A stretch of DNA of 64,000 nt from Corbicula japonica (Eukaryota > Mollusca > Bivalvia > Venerida > Cyrenidae): NCBI GenBank assembly GCA_038501625.1, contig JAZAYU010000012.1, forward strand, positions 9,548,001 through 9,612,000, written 5' to 3'. This document shows, piece by piece, positions 11,880-23,800 of this stretch (position 1 is the first letter of the stretch; each line of letters begins with the position of its first letter). The notes below the pieces were generated by a model. It was not told where the DNA came from, did no database searches, and was given only the letters and a program-made list of their open reading frames with translations. The position numbers and the translations under genes were made by a program.

Positions 11880-14800
11880 TCACAATTGAGTTTTAGTTCC
11901 AATTAGAAGATTGTTCTTTGGTGTACATGACAGTGGTTGAAGTGAGCACAGTGTAACAGAGTAACCACACTCCTCTGCCAATCTAGCCCGATCCGTGTCC
12001 ACAAGATTCATGCAGTGTCGACCTGAAAAATATACAATGTAAACAGGTGCCGTTCTCTTTGTCAAAAATGTATGGTCATAACTCATGTATAGGCTGCAAT
12101 GTTTAACTTGATTTGATTATTCAGAAGTTTTTGGATGAGCCCAATACATATGTTAAAGCTGAATTTTTAAAATTTGAACCCAGTCTTTATACTAAATTTA
12201 CGCTCAATGACAAACTTTTTCCTGTCAGTACAGTACCGGGAGGAAGAAAGAAGGGGCAGGGGAGGAAAATGGAGAAGGGGAGGAGAAGGGAATGACAGCA
12301 AATACAAAACCCTTTTTAAACTGTCTCGATTTCTGTTCCGTGATGTTAAAACTACAGTACCGAAATTAAGTTAGTTTTTAACTAAATGAACTTTCCCCAT
12401 ATATACCTTGTTGCTGGAAATCTGTATTTTCTTCTGTTTGATCAGCTGCATGACCCAAAATAACTACATCCTGAAAACAGGTCAAATTTGAATAAACATT
12501 TAAATTTTAATAAACTTTTATAAAAAAAAACTTTTTTTGAAAATAAACACAATTATCAGAGTAAACAAGCTTCAAAACTGAAAACACTGTAAGGCATGCA
12601 AAACTTATTGCTTATCATGCAATTCACTGAAATAATAGCTGGAGTATAAGTATCATTCACGTGTGTTGGGTAAAGATCGCGTGATCCAGCCCGAGTGAAA
12701 TATGCACAAGGGGGGTAACGAGGCTCTGCCGAGTTACCGCCTAAGTGCATATTTCACGAGGGCTGGATCACGCGATCTTAACCCAACGTAAGTGAATGAT
12801 AATTTTTCTTGCATACCGTATTTATTTTGCGCATTTTGGGGTATTTTCCAGTACATTTTTCTTCGCACTACTTTTTTATAGTAGCGGAGTGATATACGAG
12901 ACATTCCATCGTTCATTCATAAATGCGTAAGACGTCGTGACGTCATATAAGGCGTGTGACTCATTCTACATAGGGGGTGTAGAATCAAAATTTCCTACAC
13001 GGGTGAAAACACCGGATGACCTGATCTGGTATGCAAGAAATGTGTATTCCTGATGTTGCCATAGCAACAAGGGAAGATAACAAACTTTACTTACCTTATC
13101 ATTAAAACTTGCTTCCCTGTAACACAGACTTCAGGGATAAGAGAAAAGATGTGAATTCCTGATGTTGCCATAGCAACAAGAGCAGATAACAAACTTAAAA
13201 TACCTTGTCATTAAAACCTGCTTCCCTGTAACACTGACTTCTGGGATAGGAGAGGAGATGTGTATTCCTGATGTTGCCATAGCAACAAGGACAGATAACA
13301 AATGCAGCCTTCATGTCAAGGCACTGTTGTAGCACCAGATCAGTGGCCACACCACATGCATGCAAACATACCCCAATGTCAAATGGTCCTTGAAAATAAT
13401 CAAGGTTACACTGAAATACAAAGTATATACAATCTTTAGTTGGTTCTCAATATAAAAAAGATATATTTTTCATTTCGTATGATATTGATATTTTATTATT
13501 TTAATTCCAGACTACTAAGTTGATACAATATTTTATTTTTCATATTCTTAGAATGTCGTCCATTTTATTGTCCAGTAATATACATGTTTAGTTATCTGTT
13601 TATATAGTTGTAAAGCGCCTTTAAACATGTATAATACTATGAAAAGGGCACTATATAAGATTGGTAAATAATAATAATAAAATTTGTAAATAATAATAAT
13701 AATAATAATGCTGTCTAACTGAAAAGAACAAAATTTTATGCCCAAGTGCAGCCACATTATTTATCCGAACCTTTGATCTCATTTCACTTTTAAACATAAT
13801 TTATCTAACCTGAAATAACTGTATATTGGTCAAGCCTAAAGTTTTCAGTCTCATACTCGCTCTAACCAACGAGTCTTCATTATTTTCAACCAAATTCACC
13901 TAAAACAAACAATTAAAACCATTAAAGTAGTATAAACTATACCTGGTACAACGTAACATTGTCAAGAATCAACTGTTTCACTCGATCATTTGCTCTCGTC
14001 AATGACTCTTCTTTGTTGTCTATCATATAAACCTAAAAACAGGGGATTGCAAGTTACAGTTTCTATAATCTAGAAGATATATTACGGGATGACCAGTGAA
14101 GATCCAGATCAGCCTGCACATCCATGCATTCTGATGAGGATCTGCACTGATAACTTTTACATTTATCAGGAGACAGTGCTTTAAGAATAATTCGATTTTT
14201 CTAATCAAGAAGCAAGAGTCTACATCCAGAGAGCAGGATAAAACAACTGTTGCTTCTGTTTAAGTCCTTGTTATATTTTTAAAAACAAAAATAAGTATTG
14301 CAAAATATATTTTCTTTGTAACTAAGTTAAGAATAGATTAATATACATTATTCTTATTATAAAAGCCATCACTGTGGGTGTATTTTTCAACCATGTGCTA
14401 CATGTATTGCTCCTGTTGAAATTATTATATTATAAATTGTGGAAACTTCTTTTTGAGCTTGACGATTTGTTCATTTGTTCATGCTCTCTTGATTTTGTAT
14501 GTTTTGCTATAAACTAAGTACTAGTTTAACGCAATTAAAGTATTTGATTGGATTGGATATATATTTAATACATGTATTAGAAAATCAGCATCCACAAGTG
14601 ATGAGCAATCTAATGAACATCGCATAATAAAGAATCGTCATATAACAGAGCTGCAGTGTAGTTGTGTAACTCTAATTTGAAGTTTCTGTGGTATGTTGTT
14701 ATCAAAGTTCTTACTTGACAATCTGGTAGAAGATATGCTATAATGATTCCAAGATGACCCTGCAATGATATAAAATAACTTTATTTGAATTGACATATAA

Positions 14801-17800
14801 ATACAAGTCTTCTATTTTTAAAGACATTTCACTACAGAAAACCACAGCTTATTATCCTTCTTTAACAGGTGCTGTTGATAGGGCCTTCTATTGTTAAAAT
14901 TTAATTTACCAAGGTTACTCCACTATCAGCACACATATTGGATGCTGATCAGAAAAGGAACTGATTGACTGGCTAGTCAGGGTCGAAGCGATTGCTAATG
15001 AGAGTTTATATGTGTTTATGGTAGGGAAATATTACGATCATGCAATTTTTCCATCAAGTTCACATTTTCAGGTTTTTTATAACCCCATCAGAAGAAATAA
15101 CACACTATTTTACTCTAATTTACAGGCTAAAGGAGTCTTCCCCACTGCAGTGGCAAAAAAGCCCTGTAAACTCTTTCCAATATGTTTGCTGACAGTGGAG
15201 TAACCTAGGTTTAACAGTACAACAACCAACTCTTGATCTGGAGCACATCTCACCATACATTGTAGATGAGATTCGTCACTTAAGCCTTTCCTCCATATAA
15301 ATGCATTTTATGACATGTGTATACCGTTTAGATTCAGATCGGCCAGCATATTCATGCAGTCTGAGCAGAACCTACACTATTCACTTTTGGATTTATTAGG
15401 TTATTTATTTATGAACAAAAAGCGAACAGTGCAGTTTCCTGATCAGATGGCATAGATGTACCTGCTAGTCTGGATCTACACGTTTGTACACGTGATAATA
15501 TGCGTATATATGGAGTAGATGGTAAAGACCACTTTTTACTATTCCTATTTACAGTTCCAACATTTTTATGAAATAAAGTTCACGTTTAGTTTTGTCATGT
15601 CTAAAAGATGGTCTATAAAACAGGGTTCACAAAATTTTTACATACAGCACCACTGCAGAAGTCTACAATAACATCCCCTGGTTTGGCGATAGATTTAACA
15701 GCCATAGCCAGGTTCTCCAGCTGTTCACATTTTCTCCCCACTCTCTTCTCTGGCAACTCTGAAAAAAATAAAAACTTGTAGAGTTCACCCTACACACAAT
15801 TATTCTGTGCCAATTTACATGTTAAAGAAACTTTAAAGGTTTATTCAGATTTACTCTTAAATTATACTGTCAGACCATTTTAATGATTTACTTTCATGGA
15901 CAGAGAACACAAATGACATTTTTACATAAATTTGCAGTTGTATTATTTTTATAAAATTACAGATTCAATTGTTTAATTTTACACACTTCACCTAGTTCAA
16001 AATATGCGCAAATTAAAGCACGGTGAAATCTAATGTTACCACAGTATAGCCCAGCATGTTAAGAAGTTATCAGAGACAGCGTCTAATGACTTGCTACAGA
16101 AAAACCTGCTGAAGTACTGGCCTCAAGGTTATAAAACTGAGATTGGAAACCAGTCTCAAATCTCAAGCATCTGATTGGCTGAAATGGCGACTGGTCGCCA
16201 TTTCAGCCAATCAGATGCTTGAGATTTGAGACTGGTTTCCAAACTCAGTTTTATAACCTTCAGCCCTGGGTATTGAACATAATGCAGTATCAGCCAGACC
16301 TATCTCAACCCATTACTCCATAGGATGTGGATGTTGTACCATGGAGAAAACATCTGTGTCATCTGATCAGGATCTGCACCGTTCACATTTTGATTTATTA
16401 GGTTATTTTTGGCCAAGATGCGGCCAGCGTAGATTCAGATTAGATGGCATGGATGTGCCGACTGATTTGGATCTACACTGGTTGCACCTATGTTAAAAGG
16501 TGTTTTTATGGATCAAAGGGTTAAATATTAATTACACAATTCCTGCATTTTACGCAATAAATTGTGATCCCCGACTTCTTTCATTTGTGATAAAAAAAAT
16601 TGAATTCTCTAGGTATGGCTACAATAATACAATAATAGAAGCTAACAGACTCTGACTGTGCACAATGTTTTACTTGTGCCATGAAAAGGTAACAACAATT
16701 TGCCACAAGCCGCTGTGAAAATGCATGCATTCATTTGTCTTTGTGTAAATTTTGCCAATACAAAAACACATTCTAACAAGAGCTGTCAGAGGAGACAGCA
16801 TGCTCGACTATTCGAATCATTTGAAACAAATGCAATTTGAAGATTAAAACAATAACAACTATGGCCATACATTCATGTGCAATCAGGAAAAATATTAACA
16901 AGTGAATAGTATGGGAGAAATTCTTTTCAAATAACAGAAATAATTCCTAAATGTACCATAAATATTAAACTGAATAGGTGAATAACTATGAAATATTTCT
17001 GAATTTGTTAGAAAACTTGTTAGTAATTTTTTATTAGAGACATTTACTTTTAGTCAAATATCAATCACTTCAGTAATGTTACAGAAAAAGAACTGAAATG
17101 AAAATATAATGGTAGTTTGAAGTTGATACCTTTAAGTATTTGCAAAGTTATCGATGAAGTGCACTTAAGTGAAAATATAAGTGAAACTAGAAATGTGTCC
17201 ATAGGACATGGATGCCCCGGATGCATCATTTTCAGACACTCAAGTGCAATGATGGGAATAATACGCGATACACTGCCCTTTCATGGTGAACATCTGTGTC
17301 AAGTTTTTTTGAAATCCCTCCATTTATAATGAAGTTACAGCCCGGACAAGAAAATTCTATTTTTAGTAACAGTGACCTTGACCTTGGACCTTCAGGTTTG
17401 GGTAATGTGCGGACACACTGCCTTTTCATGAACATTTGTGCAAAGTTATTTTGAAATCCCTCCATTCATAACAAAGTAACAGCCAGGACAAGATAATTCT
17501 ATTTTTAGTAACATTGACCTTGACCTTTGACCTACAGGCATGGGCATGGTACGTGGCACACCGCCCTGTCATGGTGAACATTTGTGTCATGTTATTTTGA
17601 AATCCTTCCATTCATAACAAAGTTACAGCCTGGACAAGAAAATTCTATTTTTAGTAACAGTGACCTTGACCTTGGATCTACAGGCATGGGTATTGTGCGG
17701 ACACACCGCCTTGTCATGGTGAACATTTGTGCCAAGATATTTTGAAATCCCTCCATTCATAACAGGTAACAGCCTAGACAAGAAAATTCTATTTTTAGTA

Positions 17801-20800
17801 ACAGTGACCTTGACCATTGACCTACAGGCTTGGGCATGTACGTGACACACCGTCTTGACATGGTGAACAATTATACCAAGTTATTTAAAAACCCAATAAG
17901 AAATAACAAAGTTACAGAGCGGACACGATTTTGCAAGAAAATTCTATTTTAATAACAGTGACCTTGACCTTGGACCTACAGGCATGGGTATTGTACGCGA
18001 CACAACGCCTTGTCATGGTGAACATTTGTGCCAAGTTATTTTGAAATCCCTTCATTCATAACGAAGTTAAGGGCTGACTGTATATTTTGCTTTACACAAA
18101 ATGTAAGCGAAAAAGGGGCATAATTTGAAAAATATTGGAAGAAGGGTTATGGGTCTTGTTGGTTATGATGAAGATTTGGATGGTGAAAATATATTTCAAG
18201 TTTCAAGGCAATATCTCAAGTAGTTTTAAAGTTAGGGGCAAAATGCATATTTTGCTTGACACAAAATATAAGAAAAAAGGGGCATAACTTGAAATATATT
18301 GTCAGCAGAGTTATGGGTCTTGTTGGTAATGACGTAGAATTTGATGGTGAATATATATTCCAAGTTTCATTTTGATATGTCAAGTAGTTTATAAGTTATG
18401 GACCAAAGTGCATATTTTCCTTAACGCAAAATTTAAGTGAAAAAGGGGCATAACTTGAAAAATATTTGTAAAAGAGTTATGGGTGTTGTTGGTAATGATG
18501 TAGAATTTGATGGTGAATATATATTCCAAGTTTCAAGTTGATATCATAAGTAGTTTTCAAGAAATGGACCAAAGTGCATTTTTTGTTTAACAGACGCCGA
18601 CGCCGACACTGGGGCGAGTAGGATAGCTCCCCTATTCTTCGAATAGTCGAGCTAAAAAGTAAAGATTATTCCCAATAATAATTATCTTGGTAAGATATAT
18701 AAAATTTAGATTAATCCCCCTACTCCCCCCCCCCAACCCAACCCTGCCCCCCGCCCCCCTTAACAAAATAAAAACAAAACAAATATATATTTTCATTTTT
18801 TCCCCTCAAAGACTTAAAACCAACCCTGACATTTTACCAACTACTGGGTTACTCAGAAACACACTCTGTCACCTTTGTGCAATAACTCCTTCTTATTTCA
18901 GCGGCACTTATACCCTTAAATATGCCCTAAGATGTTGAATCTTATCTCTCCATATACAAAGAGAAAAAACCTACCAATTTTGGGATGAGCAGCCAGCGGC
19001 ACACACTTCCAGTCGACATGTATCTCAGCACCATATGGATGACAACCGACAGTAGGAGTAATGCCTTCTTCCTTTAGGTGACACAATAATGTTTTAATTC
19101 ATTTTTTTCTGGATATTAACTCTTTCTTTCATTATATACACACCTTTAAGGCATGGGTGAACAGTGTAGATCCAGATCAGCCAGCACATCTGTGCAATCT
19201 GATAAGGATCTGCACTATTCCATTTAAGATTCATTAGGTTATTTTGGACCAAGAAGTGAACAGTGTAGATCCTCAACATACTGCATGAATGTGCTGGCTG
19301 ATCTGGATCTACACTGTCTGTCCATGAATAACATCCATGGTTAAATGATCTATAACTTTCTCATAACTAATAGGTGATTGTGTTCCATATTTTGACAATA
19401 TTTTTATTGTGAAAAGCATCAGCAATGTCGTCTGCTCCACTTTATGACATTTAAAGAATGACGTAAACATCTCAAAGACACATTTCGTTGTGATGCACCC
19501 ACATACAGTCAAACCTGTCTTTAGCAGCCACCCAAGGCAGTGACAAAAAGTGGCTGCTGAAGACGGTAAGAAATTAGAACAAAATGTCCGTTTAGGTTAT
19601 ATTCAATCTGGCTGTTTAAGACAGGTGGTTGCTTTTCGAAGGTTTCACTGTATTATTATTACTATCAAATTAGTAAATTTCTATAGAAGATAAATTAATA
19701 AAATTCAATAAACATGGTAATCAAGTGCACATACTTGCCTACCAAAAGTTACCTTTATTTTAAACAATACTCTAGCCAATTCCTTTTTCAAAGCTTTCTG
19801 TTGTGCTTTAGCTCCTCGACTGAAACGAAAAAGAATCCTGTTTAAAACCAGGGCTGAAGGTTATAAAACTGAGATTGGAAACCAGTCTGAAATCACAAGC
19901 ATCTGATTGGCTGAAATGGCAACTTGTTGCCATTTTAGTCAATCAGAATCTTGAGATTTGAGACTGGTTTCTATTCTCAGTTTTAAAACTTTGGGGCCAG
20001 TTCACAAAAGCTTTATGCAAGTTAACTGTAAAACATACATTACATATACTCAAAGAATTTGAGAAGGTGGGAGAGGGGTTGGGGAGGGGGTATCAAATTA
20101 TCCTCAACATCCTTGAAACAGTGTCTCGTTTCAAACTCGCTGAAACTGGGCTAGTCTGAAACAGTCGTAGATGGGAGTGAGCAATGATTTTTCTGCTGTC
20201 TAGTTCCACTTTGATACTTTTCTGTTATTCTCTCTTAGCTATGTTCTGCGATGTAAGACAATTATTTTAAGTTTCAAAATAGATTCTCTAGGCTGTTCTT
20301 AAGGAATGGTTCTTATTTTGGTGCGGTTCATGCAGATTGGACGTGCACGCGAGAGCTGGCAAATCCATAAAGCGCGCTAGCGCTTTATGGTAAATTTGCC
20401 AGCTCTCGCGTGAACGTCCAATCTGCATGAACCGCACCAAAATAAGAATCATTACTTATATTTACATTTTATTCATTTTTTTCTTTAAATAAACTTAAGT
20501 TGAACGCTTTCAAAAATTAGTATTAAGTGAAAAGGGGGAGTAATACGTGGGAGTTTTCAATAGTAACAGCCATGACGTTACTGACGTCATTACGGGTCAT
20601 GCGGTTCATGCAAAATGAACCGAATTTTTTTAAACGAAGAAATCAATAGGAATGTAAATATTTTTCATTGTTTCCTGACTGACTCTGAACATGAAATACT
20701 GCACAAGTCTAGAACTTTTGAAAGAGGTTTTAAAGTTTTTAGCTTACAAATTGTCCCACTATATATTTTAAATAAAATTTCAGACCCAAACTAAGATGAG

Positions 20801-23800
20801 ACTGGAGACTTTGATTCTGGTCTTAAAACTGACCAAACATAAGCAAGTTTCAAGGTCTGGGGAGTAGAACTTGTGGAAGTCTATTGAAATAGCATGATAA
20901 ATCCTTCAAGTATATTTAGGGGCTTCCCAATGAGATGGAAAAGTAGCCAGGTGAAAATGCTCAAATTTCCAACTCCAGGGCTTTTTTTGGTCGATTTTAT
21001 AGCTGATACTTGGTCATGTTCCCTAAGGCAAAACATATACAGTAAAACCCCTCATTAAGGACAATCGATATTAGGGGCACCCCGTTATTACGGGCAATTT
21101 CTTAGTCACAATAAAATAATCTTCCAAAAAAAAAAGGGGAAGTCAGTAAGAACTGAAATAAATAAATAAAAAGTGATACATGTAATTTTAAATAGATTTT
21201 TTAAAGAATAGATGATTTAAACCCACAATTAAGGACAACCCACTATTAAGGACACTTTACCTCAGTCCCTTAGGTGTCTGTTATAGAGGGGTTTCACTGT
21301 ACTTTTTTTCAATTAGAGGAGAAAAATTCCCAGTTGAATCAGTACAAAAAATGTGTGATGAAAAACCCATGTTACCTGTATCATTTCATTAAAAAACATT
21401 ATAGCTTGTTAGTTAATGTGCAACATTTGTTTCTTTAACCAGATATTATTGATAATATTAAATGTGTGTATAACCTTTTATTCCCTAGTGATAGAAAAAA
21501 GAATCACAATTTCTGGCTTTCGCCAGAAATTTCACAAATTCACAGTTCCAGGGATAAAGGTCATATTCTCAAAATAGTAAAAAAAGCCCTGATCTCATTT
21601 TACTGGATCCTGGCCCATTTCTACAACAATGCAAGGCTGAAAACCAACCAATCACTGAAACTGGTCAAAGCTCATCATAAAAGTCTTAAATTATAAACCT
21701 CAAACATACCTTATTTCATTACCATATTCTTGCACAATTAGAGGTGCAGTGGGAATGATAAAATCTGGTCCATCTAAGCAGCATGAAGTTGAATTAACTG
21801 CGCTTTTCAAACCATGAAGGTCAAATCCACAGCCTACAGCGACGTTTGGAAGTTTTTGAAGTGTCAATACATTGGAAAGCCACTTCTTTATATTTGGCAG
21901 CTTTTGAAGAAAGTTTGAGCAACTTGAATGAAGGGTTTCCTAAGGGGAGAAAATTTGTTTTATTATTCACTTGAAATTCTTAAACACGCACAAGGTAAAG
22001 CAAGTATTTAAACACCTGTTATTAATGAAACTCATTTAAGATGGTTGTGGTAGTTTGCAATATCACGAGTATATGTTATTAGGCAATGTTTGCATAGTTA
22101 ACCAGCTATGTTTTTTAGGGGTTGATTAATTTTGTCTCAAGGAAATGTAAATGTTGAAATCATTTCACAAGAGAGAGACTTTCTTGTGCAATAATAATAC
22201 TTTTTATCGACTTATGTTGGTCTTAATTTTAGAATTAAGTTTGCCAACTGCAACCTGGGCTGAAGGTTATAAAGCTGAGATTGGAAACCAGTCTAAAATC
22301 TCAAGCATCTGATTGGCTGAAATGGCGACTAGTCACCATTTCAGCGAATCAGATGCTTGAGATTTGAGACTGGTTTCCATGCTCAGTTTTATAACCTTGG
22401 ACACCTGTCATGCACACAGTGCACATGTAAGATAGCATGTCACTACTGCAACTATCGAGTTAACCCTTTGCTCCTCAGATTTCATTTTTATCGCATGGCC
22501 ATTCTTTGTGGGAAGTGGCTAATATCCATAAGGTGACCAGTGTAGATCCAGATCAGCCACCAAATCCATGCAATCTGATCAGGATCGACAGTGTTAGCTT
22601 CCATCAGGAATTTCAATAGCTTTTGAAAACCTGGGGTCATCTGACCACTGTTGAGATTTTCAAGGGGTCAAAATCAGATCATCACATGTCATATCTTGTG
22701 TTCATTGAACTTTACTACTTATAAAAGTGATTTAACTTCATTTTTATAAATTCTCAACTTCTCAAGGGACAAATAAGTATTGACTTCAGCTTTAAAATCC
22801 AATAGCCACAACATTAGTATTTATTCTTGCAAAATATGACTTCTTTTCCTTATCTCCTGCATCAAAATGACCCATAGCCTAGGATCAGGTGGGGTCAAAA
22901 GTGGAAAAATTCAAATTTGCTTGCATCAGAATGCAAGAATCTGAATCAATTCATTGAAACACCTGTTTCTTACTCATTATTTTTTCTGACCAAGAAGTCA
23001 ACAGTGTAAATCCAGATCTGACAGCAGGGATGTCAAATGACTGGCAGTGACAAACTCAATGATATAGAACTCAACAGCAACCACAGCAAATACTTACTGA
23101 TAAATGGTAAATATAAACAAACAGCATGATGTCTGCCACTGTGAAATACACGCCTTCAGTAAACAGATGGTCATATACAATATCTTGTATGGTAAGGCCA
23201 CTCACATAGTTACACAATTCATCCATACTGTCAGATAGACCCCTTTCTTCCGAATTAGTTCCTATATTTGAAATACCATTCTGAATTGGTCTATCATTAC
23301 TTTTTCCATTTGACTGTTCATCATTTCTGATCTCAACCAGCCTCGCAAAGTTTCTTTCCTGAGCTTCTTCCTTACGCTTTAGTCTTTCTCGGTCATTACA
23401 CTTAGCACACCATTTAACCAATCTATTTTCACTACAACCAAACCGGCACTTTTCACCATTTTCGGAATTGTCAAACTTTTTCGCCTCTTTTTCATCTTTA
23501 GATATCACCCGATAACGAACTTTACCATGCGGCATATCCTCCTCACGATCGGCAAAGAATTTGTTAACATCTGTATCAGATTTTGTCCCAGCTTTGATAC
23601 TTTCGAATTCTGCTTGGACAGCTTTGAGGATAATTCTTTTCGGCTTGTCGTCATTATGAAGAATGGGAGGTTTGTCAAAGTGTAATTCTAACTTCGTCAC
23701 ATCATCCGGAATTTCTGCAGATTTTAGCTCACAATCCTGTCTAAAATAAAAAAAAAACAATGTTATCAGGTAACTACTAGTGCAATGTAATTTACAGGTG

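Noticed and set aside
17232..17850. Three similar - strand frames (MEGFQNN..., CRSKVKVTVTKNRI...)
   Set aside because: Translations of the 145-bp array; similarity to each other comes from the repeat, not from coding constraint.
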